From Myxococcales bacterium (GTDB lineage: Bacteria > Myxococcota > Bradymonadia > UBA7976 > UBA1532), in the NCBI GenBank assembly GCA_020430675.1, contig JAGQJJ010000043.1, positions 1 through 13,118 on the forward strand: 13,118 nt of DNA. The letters are read 5' to 3'. A model generated the notes under the pieces. The model saw only the letters and a program-made list of their open reading frames with translations, had not been told where the DNA came from and did not search any database. The translations under genes and the position numbers were made by a program. Below, piece after piece: positions 1 through 7,505 of the stretch; position 1 is the first letter of the stretch, and each line of letters begins with the position of its first letter.

Positions 1-2150
1 TCGGCGCCCGCGGCCGTCTGCAACGCGATGTCGAGGTCGCCATCGGCGTGGGTGAACAGCAGGTCGAGGCGCACATCGGTCCGACGGTCGACGCGGAAGC
101 CATACCAGTCATCGTCGAAGTCGCAGATCTGCCGCCGCTCGCGCACGCCGGGGAAGGCCGAGGGGTGGTTGATGGTGTCATTCTGCTCGCCGGTGGCGTT
201 CTCGGCGTCGTCGGTGCAGCCCTCGAAGACGTTGACCGTCATGCGATAGGCCGATTGGCCCTGGTTATAGCGATAGACCCGCACCAGATACGTGCCCGCG
301 GCCGGCGCGCGCCGCAGATAGACCGTCTCTTCGTCGGTCACGCCGGCGCTGCTGTCGACAAACTCGGGCTCGGCGCCACCCACCTGGCGGTACAGGCCGA
401 CGTCGATGTCGCCCTCGGCGTGGCTGAAGAACAGGTCGACCTCGAGCCCATCGCCTTCGCGCAGGTCGATGCGGTACCAATCATCATCGTCCTGGCACAA
501 GAACAGCGCGCCGTATTGCACGCCGCGGGTATTGCCATCCTGCACGCGCGTCGCCGTCGCCGGTGCGCCGTTGCTGGCCATCTGGTCGAACAGGTCGTCA
601 TCGCAAGGCGGCCGCACATCGGGCGTCGCCGGGTCGCAGTCATCGTCGATGCCATTGCCTACGATCTCGCGCGGGCCGGGCACATCGGGGTTGTTCGGCG
701 CACAGTCCTGGTCGTCGGGCACCCCGTCGCCATCGCTGTCGACCGCCTGGTCATTGCACTCGACGTCGCCGCCGCGGCAGTCATGATCGATGCCATCGCT
801 GCATCGAGTGCGCGCGTTTTCGACCACGCCCGGATTGCGCGACGGGTCGCTGTCATCGCAGTCGTCGGCGCGCGGGAAGCCATCGTGGTCCAGGTCGTCG
901 TCGGGGCTGGTCGGGTCGCAGTCGTCGTCGACGCCGTTGTAGTTCTCTTCGGGTGAGTCGGGGTTGATCGCCGCCGACTGATCATTGCAGTCCGGGCCAC
1001 CCTCGCCGCCCGCGAAGCCATCGCCGTCGGCGTCGTTGTCAACCGTGGCCGGGTCGCAGTCGTCGTCGCGCCCGTTGTAGTAGATTTCGGGCGCGCCAGG
1101 GTGCACATCGGGCGCACGGTCGTCGCAGTCGGCCGGATGCGGCACGCCGTCTTCGTCCAGGTCGTTGTCGGGCGTGGCCGGCGCGCAGTCATCGTCCTTG
1201 CCGTTATAAGGCACCTCGGGCTGGTCGGGGTTCACCCCGGCGTCCTCGTCGTTGCAGTCGCCGTCGATCTCGGAGAAGCCATCGGCGTCGCGGTCAAGGT
1301 CGTCGGGCATGCGATCCATGCCATCGCAGTCTTCGTCGATGCCATTGCCGGGCCGATCGCGCCCCTCGGGGTTGATCTGCGGGTTCATGTCATCGCAATC
1401 GGTGCCGCCTTCGACCTGATCGGACGGGTAGCCATCGCCGTCGAGGTCATCATCGCTGGTGTCGGGATTGCAGTCGTCATCCTTGCCGTTATAAGGCACC
1501 TCGGCGTGGTTCGGGTTCACCTCGGGGTCGTTGTCGTCGCAGTCGCCCGCCGCGCCTGCGATGCCATCGCCGTCCAGATCCTGGGCGCCGCAGACCGCGT
1601 CGGTGCCACTGCAATCGTTGTCGATGCCATCGTCGCAGTTGGTATTGCCGTCTTCGGGCACGCCCGGGTTGATCTCGGGGTTGCCATCATCGCAGTCGAT
1701 GCCCATGCACTCCATGCCGATGCCGTAGCCATCGCCGTCGCCATCGAGACAGCCGAGCACCCGGGGCACGCAGCGGTGTTCTTCGTTGCAGACCTCGTTC
1801 GGGTCGCAGTGGATGTCGTCCGCACATTGCACATCGAGGCACTCGCCGTCGATGCAGAAGCCGGCGCCGCACTCGCCGTGGCCGGTACAGGCGCCCTCGT
1901 CGATGCAGGTCAGCGACGCGAGGTCACAGCGCCGGCCGGCGCCGCAGGCCGCGTCATCGCGGCACTCGCCGGCGACGCAGGCCCCCTCGACGCAAAAGCG
2001 CCCGGCGCCGCAGGCCGAGTCGTCCATGCACCCGAGCACCTGCGCGTCAGGCGGCTCGATGCCCCCGCCGCCATCCTCGGGCGCGTCATCGCATCCAAAC
2101 GCCAGCGCTGCGGCCACCGCGACCGCCATCCACCTGCCGCGTGGGCTCAT
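1..2150 (-). CDS. MopE-type metal-binding repeat lipoprotein with PPC-like domains (3' end beyond window)
   Basis: One uninterrupted minus-strand frame of 716 codons runs from ATG 2150-2148 off the left edge. A GGAGG at 2156-2160, five bases before the ATG, fixes the start. Residues 1-20 form a lipoprotein signal ending AFGC, with lipidation expected on Cys20. Residues 41-130 are cysteine-rich with repeated CGAG-type units, as in many myxobacterial surface proteins. Residues 151-511 hold eight degenerate repeats of the putative metal-binding motif found in MopE-like proteins: an acidic DCDD start, an NP or HP turn, then NGxDDDCD. Each repeat is preceded by a DxDxDG-like loop. From residue 516 two PPC-like beta domains follow; the first (about 516-643) shows DDDDWYRIDL, DIDVGLY and GTYLVRVYRY, and the second is cut. 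The repeats suggest Ca2+ or other metal binding on the outer surface, which is inferred. It is transcribed divergently from a metalloprotease lipoprotein. Confidence 0.93.
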   Translation of the reverse strand, partial: MSPRGRWMAVAVAAALAFGCDDAPEDGGGGIEPPDAQVLGCMDDSACGAGRFCVEGACVAGECRDDAACGAGRRCDLASLTCIDEGACTGHGECGAGFCIDGECLDVQCADDIHCDPNEVCNEEHRCVPRVLGCLDGDGDGYGIGMECMGIDCDDGNPEINPGVPEDGNTNCDDGIDNDCSGTDAVCGAQDLDGDGIAGAAGDCDDNDPEVNPNHAEVPYNGKDDDCNPDTSDDDLDGDGYPSDQVEGGTDCDDMNPQINPEGRDRPGNGIDEDCDGMDRMPDDLDRDADGFSEIDGDCNDEDAGVNPDQPEVPYNGKDDDCAPATPDNDLDEDGVPHPADCDDRAPDVHPGAPEIYYNGRDDDCDPATVDNDADGDGFAGGEGGPDCNDQSAAINPDSPEENYNGVDDDCDPTSPDDDLDHDGFPRADDCDDSDPSRNPGVVENARTRCSDGIDHDCRGGDVECNDQAVDSDGDGVPDDQDCAPNNPDVPGPREIVGNGIDDDCDPATPDVRPPCDDDLFDQMASNGAPATATRVQDGNTRGVQYGALFLCQDDDDWYRIDLREGDGLEVDLFFSHAEGDIDVGLYRQVGGAEPEFVDSSAGVTDEETVYLRRAPAAGTYLVRVYRYNQGQSAYRMTVNVFEGCTDDAENATGEQNDTINHPSAFPGVRERRQICDFDDDWYGFRVDRRTDVRLDLLFTHADGDLDIALQTAAGA
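618..1751 (-). repeat. Array of eight MopE-type metal-binding repeats (coding)
   Basis: Within the lipoprotein gene, repeats begin near residues 151, 202, 250, 297, 340, 386, 429 and 481, giving a period of 43-52 residues (about 130-155 bp). Most units carry a DCDD/DCND opening, N-P two to seven residues later, an NGxDDDC-type core and a D-rich linker. Repeats 1 and 7 carry the variants NCDDGIDNDC and CSDGIDHDC, with an extra Cys. Repeat 8 has lost the second DD after the first Cys (DCAPNNP). The Cys pair in each unit could form a disulfide that closes an acidic metal-binding loop. The repeats have diverged at DNA level, so the array looks old rather than recently expanded. Confidence 0.85.
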
Positions 2151-2284
2151 TTCGACCTCCAGGTCGGCCTCCCCAGGCCGTCGTCATCCGCGTGCAGTAT
2201 GCCAAAGCAGTGCAAGTTTTTGCTCTGCGATCGGCTTGCCCTGGTCCATAGCCTTCGGCGACCTGAGCGGACGAAGGAGGTCGA
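2151..2284. promoter_or_regulatory. Divergent intergenic spacer between repeat lipoprotein and metalloprotease
   Basis: This 134 bp spacer lies between two divergent starts and must hold both promoters unless they sit inside coding sequence. A relatively AT-rich patch at about 2196-2227 is the likeliest core region, but I cannot pick out a convincing -35/-10 pair on either strand. Good Shine-Dalgarno sequences flank it: cctcc at 2156-2160 (read as GGAGG on minus) and aaggagg at 2274-2280 on plus. A short hairpin, CGGCCT-CCCC-AGGCCG at 2165-2180, falls in the leader of the minus-strand gene just ahead of its Shine-Dalgarno sequence. Confidence 0.45.
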
Positions 2285-3568
2285 ATGCGTCGATCCATGC
2301 TCGCGCTGGCGCTCGCGCTCGCGCCCGGTTGCCTGCCCGACGGCGGCAGCGACGACGAGTCCCGGGTGATCATCGAAGACGTTGACGGCGACGTCGGGGC
2401 GACGATCGACGCCGAATCGGCCGAGGACATGGGTCCGCCCATCTGGGACGCGGCGCCCATGATCGACGCCGCCTTGCCGCCGCCGTCGAGCGACGGCATC
2501 GACGTGGTCGAGGTGGAAGACGTCGAGTTCACCCGCGGCCGGACCGACTTCCTCGAAGTCGAGCTGCCCGACGACGTGGTCAGCCTGACGATCATCGCCG
2601 AGGGCGAACCGACCGTTCTGTTCTGCATCAACCACCTCGAAGGCCCCGACGGCACGATCCTGGTCGCGCAAGATCCGCCCGGCGTCACCCTGAGCCCCTT
2701 CGACCAGCAGATCTCGCCCTGCCCCGGCGCCTTCAAGAGCCCCAACCGCTCGGCGACGACCACCACCGGCATCGGCGCGGTGCTCGCGCCCAACAACCCC
2801 GGCGTCGCGGTCGGCCCCGGCCGCTGGCGATACCGCGCCTCGGCGATCGGCGCTTTTGGCCCGGTCACCACGCGCGCCCGCTTCAAGCTGCTGATCAAGC
2901 GCGCCGATCCCGCGCCGACGGTGGGCACCCTCGACCTGCACCTGCACTTCACCGGCGCCCGCGGCTGGACGGCGGCCAACGCGCCGACCGACCCCGACTT
3001 CCAGCGCGCGCTCGCTCGCATGGAGGGTTTCTATCAGCGCATCGGCATCACGCTGGGCGAGAAGACCTATGACGACATCCCCGCCGAGTACCGCGCCGTC
3101 GACTCTGGCCCCGAAGGCCCGGGCGCCGACGCCGACAACAGCTCGCTGCACCACATGTTCCAGCTCAGCGCCTACGACACCGGGGTCAGCCTGTTTTTTG
3201 TCGATCGCATCGGCGAGCCCATGTTCGGCGGCGCCATCGGCGGCATCGCCGGCGGCACGCCCGGCCCCAGCCTGCAGGCGGGCACGGTGCGCAGCGGCGT
3301 CGCGGTGGCCACCCAGCTCGATCCGAACCCCGACTCGATCGGCCATATCATGGGCCACGAGACCGGCCACTTCCTGGGCCTCTACCACACCCAGGAGTTC
3401 ATCGGCGGCATCACCGATCAGATCGACGACACCGCGCCCGGCCAGGGCGGCAGCGACAACCTGATGTTCCCGACCGTGACCTCGGCCCCGGCCAGGCTCA
3501 CCGACGGCCAGGGTTTTGTGCTGCACCGCAGCCCCTGCATCACGCCCGTCGCCGAGGAGGCCCCATGA
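2285..3568 (+). CDS. Metzincin-type zinc metalloprotease lipoprotein
   Basis: This 427-residue protein begins with a lipoprotein signal ending APGC (Cys16), then an acidic Asp-rich linker to about residue 75. A beta-rich middle region (about 80-230) is followed by the catalytic part. Residues 358-368 read HETGHFLGLYH, a complete HExxHxxGxxH zinc site with catalytic Glu359 and ligands His358, His362 and His368. Downstream, DNLMFP with Met394 fits the Met-turn of metzincins. The spacing and the LMFP form resemble pappalysin-like (M43-type) peptidases, although the rest of the protein is not clearly assignable. It probably acts as a lipid-anchored endopeptidase at the envelope or cell surface; the substrate is unknown. 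The start is set by aaggagg at 2274-2280. Its stop overlaps the next start as ATGA at 3565-3568, so it is translationally coupled to the HEAT-repeat gene. Confidence 0.85.
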   Translation: MRRSMLALALALAPGCLPDGGSDDESRVIIEDVDGDVGATIDAESAEDMGPPIWDAAPMIDAALPPPSSDGIDVVEVEDVEFTRGRTDFLEVELPDDVVSLTIIAEGEPTVLFCINHLEGPDGTILVAQDPPGVTLSPFDQQISPCPGAFKSPNRSATTTTGIGAVLAPNNPGVAVGPGRWRYRASAIGAFGPVTTRARFKLLIKRADPAPTVGTLDLHLHFTGARGWTAANAPTDPDFQRALARMEGFYQRIGITLGEKTYDDIPAEYRAVDSGPEGPGADADNSSLHHMFQLSAYDTGVSLFFVDRIGEPMFGGAIGGIAGGTPGPSLQAGTVRSGVAVATQLDPNPDSIGHIMGHETGHFLGLYHTQEFIGGITDQIDDTAPGQGGSDNLMFPTVTSAPARLTDGQGFVLHRSPCITPVAEEAP

Positions 3569-4005
3569 AGCGCCTGACCCTGTTGCTGCTCGGCGCGCTG
3601 CTCGCCCCCCTCAGCGCCACGGCCGAACCGCCGCCGCCTTCCGCCGAGCTGTTGCTGCGGGCGATCGACATCCCACTGACGCCCGAGCGCCTCGAAGCCG
3701 CCGGGCTCGACGAGGACTTCGCCGCCGCCGCGCTGGCCGATGCCGCGCGCGACCGCTACGCCCGCGTGCGCGCGCTGGGCGCATTGGCCGTGCACGGCTC
3801 ACCGCATGCTCGCCAACTGATCGAAGCCGCCGCGCTCGCCGACGCCGACGAAGCGGTGCGCGCGCAGGCGCTCATCAGCCTGGCCCGCGCTTTCGGCCCC
3901 GACGACCGCGCCGCGGTGACCAGCTTCCTCATCGACCGCCTGCCGCTGGCCACCGCCGCCGAGGTCGAGTTGATCGACCGCGAGCTGCGCCGCCTGCACC
4001 CCTGA
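3565..4005 (+). CDS. Small exported HEAT-repeat protein
   Basis: This 146-residue protein has a typical Sec signal peptide: MKR, a leucine-rich core, then ATA before Glu21 as a probable signal peptidase I site. The mature part is almost wholly alpha-helical. Ala/Leu/Arg-rich helical pairs at about residues 50-115 (DRYARVRALGALAVHG, then EAVRAQALISLARAFG) match the HEAT-repeat pattern of about two repeats. Such repeats bind proteins and have no catalytic residues. It starts inside the stop of the metalloprotease gene (ATGA overlap), with ggagg at 3556-3560 four bases upstream of the ATG. The coupling suggests it is made in step with the protease, perhaps as an inhibitor, chaperone or docking factor; this role is inferred. 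Confidence 0.75.
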   Translation: MKRLTLLLLGALLAPLSATAEPPPPSAELLLRAIDIPLTPERLEAAGLDEDFAAAALADAARDRYARVRALGALAVHGSPHARQLIEAAALADADEAVRAQALISLARAFGPDDRAAVTSFLIDRLPLATAAEVELIDRELRRLHP

Positions 4006-4009
4006 CCCC

Positions 4010-4738
4010 ATGGGCACCGAGCTGACCACCGCGGGGCGGCCGTTCCTGACCGCGGCGTGGCGACGCCTCTGCCTGCTCAATTACGCCGTCGATCCCGCGC
4101 TGCTCGAGCCACGCCTGCCTCCGGGCCTCACGCTCGACCTGTACGAAGGCCGACCGTACGTCAGCCTGGTGGCGTTCGACTTCCTCGACACGCGGGTGCT
4201 GGGCGTGCCCTGGCCCGGCTACCGCAACTTCCCCGAGATCAACCTGCGCTTCTACGTGCGCCACGGCAAACGCCGCGGCGTGGCTTTTGTGCGCGAGTTC
4301 GTGCCCAAGCGTTTGATCGCCTGGATGGCCCGCCTGCTCTACAACGAGCCCTACCGCGCCGCGCCGATGCGCAGCGTGGTCGAGGCCGACGGCGACGCCC
4401 TGCAAGTGCGCTACGGCCTGACCCTCGGCGGGCGCGAGCACAGCCTGCGCCTCACCGCCCAAGGGCCGCCGAACATCCCGCCGGCGGACAGCGTCGCGCA
4501 CTTCTTCAAGGAGCACTCGTGGGGCTTCGGCCACAGCCGCGGCGGGCGCCTGTTGACCTACGAGGTGCGCCACCCGGTCTGGGCGGTCTACCGCGACGTT
4601 CAGGTCGACCTCGATTGGGATTGGGGGGCGGTGTACGGCGCCGAGTGGGCCGCCCTCAACAACGCGACTCCTCAGTCCATCGTGCTCGCCGAAGGCTCAC
4701 CGATCGCGGTCGCGCCCAAGCGTCTCAGCACCGACTGA
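4010..4738 (+). CDS. DUF2071 (YqjF-like) family protein
   Basis: This 242-residue protein has no signal peptide or membrane segment, so it is probably cytoplasmic. The whole length fits the DUF2071/YqjF family, which shares the acetoacetate decarboxylase-like beta fold. Recognisable family stretches are LLNYAVDPALLEPRLPPG near residue 25, LVAFDFLDTRVLGVPWPG near 48, NLRFYVR near 76, LYNEPYRAAPMRS near 110, and EHSWGFGHSR near 170. Its biochemical activity is not established. The ATG is only four bases after the HEAT-gene stop and has no strong Shine-Dalgarno sequence, so it probably depends on upstream translation. Its role beside an envelope protease is unclear, and it may simply share the transcript. 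It ends five bases before the convergent GST-like gene. Confidence 0.88.
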   Translation: MGTELTTAGRPFLTAAWRRLCLLNYAVDPALLEPRLPPGLTLDLYEGRPYVSLVAFDFLDTRVLGVPWPGYRNFPEINLRFYVRHGKRRGVAFVREFVPKRLIAWMARLLYNEPYRAAPMRSVVEADGDALQVRYGLTLGGREHSLRLTAQGPPNIPPADSVAHFFKEHSWGFGHSRGGRLLTYEVRHPVWAVYRDVQVDLDWDWGAVYGAEWAALNNATPQSIVLAEGSPIAVAPKRLSTD

Positions 4739-4743
4739 TCGGT

Positions 4744-5493
4744 CTACTGATGGCGATGCTCACGGTAGAGCCGCAGCGCAAACTGGCCCGCCGGCCGCGC
4801 GCGGCACTCGTCGAGCCAGGGGCGCAAGCCTTCCGGCAGGTCGTCTTCGGGCAACGGCACGCCGTACTCAGGCGGCGCAACGGTGGGCGCGGCCAGGGCC
4901 GCGAAGGTCAGATCTGCGGCGGTGAATCGGTCGCCGCATAGATAGGGCCGACCATCGGCCAGCCGTGCTTCGACCTCGTCAAACGTGGCCCGCACCTTGG
5001 CATAGGCCTTCTCGGTGCGTTCGGGCGTGATGCGGTAGACCCGCCGGATCACGCGCGCCGCCACCGGCATCAGCGCCGGCAGGATGAAGCGCTCGAAGCC
5101 GGGGATGCCCTCGCGCACCACCTTCCGCACGCGCTTCAGATCCTTGAGCGTGATCGAATAGAAGACATGCCGCGAGGCCACGCCCAGGCGCCGGTCGAAG
5201 TCGTCTTCGAGCGCCAGCACCTCATCGCGCAGCGCCGGATCGGTCGGGAGCAGCTTGCGCTCGGCGGACGCGCGCGCATCGGCCCAGGCGAGGATGTCGG
5301 TCGAATCGCACAGGGTGCCTTCTTCGGTTTGCAGCGTCGGCACCGACCGCTGCCCGCCCACGCGCTTGACCGCCGGCACGTGCAGCAGCGGCGCGTGGCC
5401 GCGCTCGACAAACGCCACGCCCGCGTGGTTGAGCGCCCAGCGGGCCTTCTCGCAAAAATGACTGAACGGAATCGTGATCAGCACTGGGGTCAT
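4744..5493 (-). CDS. Glutathione S-transferase-like protein
   Basis: The minus-strand frame opens further upstream, but ATG 5493-5491 is chosen because AGGAGG (5500-5505) lies six bases before it; this gives 249 residues. The N-terminal thioredoxin-fold domain (about 1-75) has IPFSHFCEKARWAL, where Ser11 or Cys14 would be the thiol-activating residue. It also has the Val51-Pro52 cis-proline and the DSTD glutathione-contact motif at 63-66. The C-terminal helical domain shows the N-capping box FTAADLTFAA at 190-199. It is probably a cytosolic enzyme that conjugates or reduces substrates with glutathione or a similar thiol; the substrate is unknown. A central helical region (about 100-165) longer than in many short GSTs is notable. 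It follows the GH31 gene on the same strand after a 56 bp gap and may share its transcript. Confidence 0.86.
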   Translation of the reverse strand: MTPVLITIPFSHFCEKARWALNHAGVAFVERGHAPLLHVPAVKRVGGQRSVPTLQTEEGTLCDSTDILAWADARASAERKLLPTDPALRDEVLALEDDFDRRLGVASRHVFYSITLKDLKRVRKVVREGIPGFERFILPALMPVAARVIRRVYRITPERTEKAYAKVRATFDEVEARLADGRPYLCGDRFTAADLTFAALAAPTVAPPEYGVPLPEDDLPEGLRPWLDECRARPAGQFALRLYREHRHQ

Positions 5494-5499
5494 TGCGAT

Positions 5500-5505
5500 C
5501 CTCCT
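5500..5505 (-). promoter_or_regulatory. Ribosome binding site deciding the GST start
   Basis: cctcct on plus reads AGGAGG on minus, six bases before ATG 5493-5491. The frame stays open upstream, but the thioredoxin-fold homology begins exactly at this ATG, so the longer start is unlikely. Confidence 0.8.
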
Positions 5506-5549
5506 GCGCGGCGCAGCATGGGTCACGCCGCTCAGCTCGGCAAGGTCGA

Positions 5550-7505
5550 TCAGCGCGTGCGCTCAAGCCGCGCCGTCGTGGCCTCGGCGCTCAGCGCGAG
5601 CTTGACCCAGACCGCCCGCCGCGCGGGGTCTGGCCAGTAGCCGGACTGCGAAGCGACAAGCCCCTCCCAGTCAGCGGCCGCTTCAGCGGCGACGCCGTCG
5701 ACCTGCACGGCCGCCGGCCCCGCGGCGTCATCCCAACGCACGCGAAGCAGCGCCGGCTGCACCGCGCGGCTCATGATGACGCTGATCGCGTCGGCCGCGG
5801 CCTGCGCGCGCAGCTCGGTCGGCGCTTCGTCCACATCGACCAGCGCAAAGCGGCTCTCGGCCGCGCCTGGCCAGACCAGCACGGTCAGATGGCCCGCCGA
5901 GTGCGCGTCACCCAGCTCGTTGACGCCGCTGCGCACGTCCAAGGGCACCAACGCGCCCTCGCGCACAAAGAGCGGGATGCGCTGCGGGTCGCGCGCATCG
6001 TACTCGACCAGCGTCTGCCCGCCGGCCAGCGCGTCGTCGGCCGGACGCCACCAGTCATACCAACGCGCGCCCTCGGGCAGCGCCACGTCGCGCACGCCGC
6101 CCGCGGCGATGAGCGGCGCCACCAGAAACGCCTCGCCAAGCATGTACCGCCAATCACCCGCCCACGCCTCCGGCCCCGCGCCGATAGGGCGCATGATCGT
6201 CGTGCCGCCGGCATAGGCCTGCTCGGCCAGGCTGTAGAAGAACGGCCCGAGCGCGTCGTGCAAGTGCGCCCAATACCGATAGATCGCCACCGTGTCGCCG
6301 GCCTCTTCGGGCATCGTCCACGGCGTCAGGTTGGCCCGCCCATGAAGCTGCATGAACGGCGTCAACGCGCCCTGGGCCAGCCAGCGCACGAAGACATCCC
6401 AGTCGAAGGCCACCGGCGGGCCGGGCAGGTTGCCGACGTCCTCAAAGTCGAGGTAGCCGCCGATATCGCTGCCGATGACCACGTAGCCGGCCTGCGCCGA
6501 ACGGAACAGGTGGTCGAGCGCGTCGACCAGGCCGTCCCAGTTGCGCCGGTTGTCGCCCACCCAGCCGACCGGCGCATGCTCGGGCCGCGCGTAGAAGCGG
6601 CCGCTGAACTGATACGAGGCGTCGTACGGGCGCACCATGGTCAGGAACTCGTCCGCCCCGCGCCGGTGCACGCCATAGGTCAGAAAGTCTTCGTAATAGC
6701 GCTCGGAGTAGGCCTGATGCGCCACCGGTCCGGCCGCGGTGCGCAGCGGATCGGTCGTGAGGTATTGCTCGCCAAAGTCGAGCTTCCAGCCGGCGATGCC
6801 CGCGTCGAGCACGCGGTCCTGCTGCCGATGCCACCACGTCGCCGCGCGCGGATTGAAGAAATCGACGCCCGAGCCCAGGCCCTTCCACCAGGTGAAAAGC
6901 TCGCCTTCGTTGACAAAAAAGCCGCACCGCTCGCCCTCGGCACGGTTCGGCGAGGGGCCGACGTAGCGGTCGCCGCCCACCTCGAAGTCGAAGCTCGACT
7001 GGTTGACCATCTGGGTGATCCAGAGCACCACGCGCACATCGCGGACGCGCAGGTCGGCGACCATCTGCTCGAAGTCGGGGTAGCGCGTCGGGTTGGGGAT
7101 GAAGGTGTTGTAATGCGTCTCCCAGGGCGAATCGAGCACCACCACGCCCACCGGAATGTCGCGTTCGCGGAAGCCATCGACAAAAGCAAAGGTGTCGTCG
7201 CGATCGCTGATGTCTTTCGAGATCCACGGCCGGAAGGCCCAACGCGGCGTATGGCGGGGCGGCGCCGGTAGATTGTCATCAAGTGCATCGACGACAAACG
7301 TGCAACCCGAGTCACCCGGCGCGCCGTCGACCGCCGCATCGACGCTGGTGGCGTCGGGGCCCACATCAACCGCTGCGTCGGCGGCGTCGGCCGGCCCCCG
7401 GTCCGCGGTGGAGTGATCCGCGGCGCCGCCATCGGCCGGCGCTCCGGCCGGGTCATCACAGGCCAGGACGGCGATCGCGAGCAGGGCAAAAGCAACGGCG
7501 CGCAT
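5550..7505 (-). CDS. Glycoside hydrolase family 31 lipoprotein
   Basis: The frame is open further upstream, but ATG 7505-7503 is preceded by GAGGAG (7513-7518) and begins a lipoprotein signal ending VLAC (Cys16), giving 651 residues. Residues 17-67 are an Asp/Ala/Pro-rich linker. The GH31 barrel starts near residue 86 (PRWAFRPWISK). GWKLDFGEQ supplies the predicted nucleophile Asp243, GWVGDNRRNW the predicted acid/base Asp318, and GSDIGGY at 345-351 is the conserved family turn. Distal beta domains fill the C-terminus. GH31 enzymes hydrolyse alpha-linked sugars (alpha-glucosidase, alpha-xylosidase, sulfoquinovosidase and others) with retention; the sugar cannot be named from this. A lipid anchor places the enzyme at the envelope. 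The usual N-terminal beta-sandwich before the barrel seems missing. Confidence 0.92.
   Translation of the reverse strand: MRAVAFALLAIAVLACDDPAGAPADGGAADHSTADRGPADAADAAVDVGPDATSVDAAVDGAPGDSGCTFVVDALDDNLPAPPRHTPRWAFRPWISKDISDRDDTFAFVDGFRERDIPVGVVVLDSPWETHYNTFIPNPTRYPDFEQMVADLRVRDVRVVLWITQMVNQSSFDFEVGGDRYVGPSPNRAEGERCGFFVNEGELFTWWKGLGSGVDFFNPRAATWWHRQQDRVLDAGIAGWKLDFGEQYLTTDPLRTAAGPVAHQAYSERYYEDFLTYGVHRRGADEFLTMVRPYDASYQFSGRFYARPEHAPVGWVGDNRRNWDGLVDALDHLFRSAQAGYVVIGSDIGGYLDFEDVGNLPGPPVAFDWDVFVRWLAQGALTPFMQLHGRANLTPWTMPEEAGDTVAIYRYWAHLHDALGPFFYSLAEQAYAGGTTIMRPIGAGPEAWAGDWRYMLGEAFLVAPLIAAGGVRDVALPEGARWYDWWRPADDALAGGQTLVEYDARDPQRIPLFVREGALVPLDVRSGVNELGDAHSAGHLTVLVWPGAAESRFALVDVDEAPTELRAQAAADAISVIMSRAVQPALLRVRWDDAAGPAAVQVDGVAAEAAADWEGLVASQSGYWPDPARRAVWVKLALSAEATTARLERTR

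Noticed and set aside
48..956. Long open plus-strand frame rich in Val, Ala and Ile opposite the repeat lipoprotein
   Set aside because: It is the mirror of GAC/GAT-rich Asp codons on the minus strand, which read as GTC/ATC. The minus frame has a signal peptide, eight recognisable repeats and PPC-like domains.
620..1750. Possible CRISPR-like or tandem DNA repeat array, given recurring gtcgtcgcagtc-like strings
   Set aside because: The strings are codons of repeated DCDD/DDDC motifs in one protein; spacing varies and no spacer/repeat structure exists.
2196..2227. Sigma-54-like promoter around tgcaagtttttgct
   Set aside because: The GG/GC spacing required for a -24/-12 promoter is not met on either strand.
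1101..2369. Second long plus-strand frame resembling a repetitive hydrophobic protein
   Set aside because: It is the same antisense effect over the Asp-rich repeats and runs across the divergent spacer and into the metalloprotease start in another frame.
2147..3526. 459-codon minus-strand frame opposite the metalloprotease
   Set aside because: It is a shadow of a GC-rich gene. The plus frame has the HExxHxxGxxH site, a lipoprotein signal and a strong ribosome site.
4736..4746. Terminator between the convergent DUF2071 and GST genes
   Set aside because: Only five bases separate the stops and no hairpin with a T-run is visible there.
5493..7271. 592-codon plus-strand frame opposite GST and GH31
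   Set aside because: Its composition is Arg/His/Ala-rich with no domain, and it runs through two well-supported minus-strand genes.
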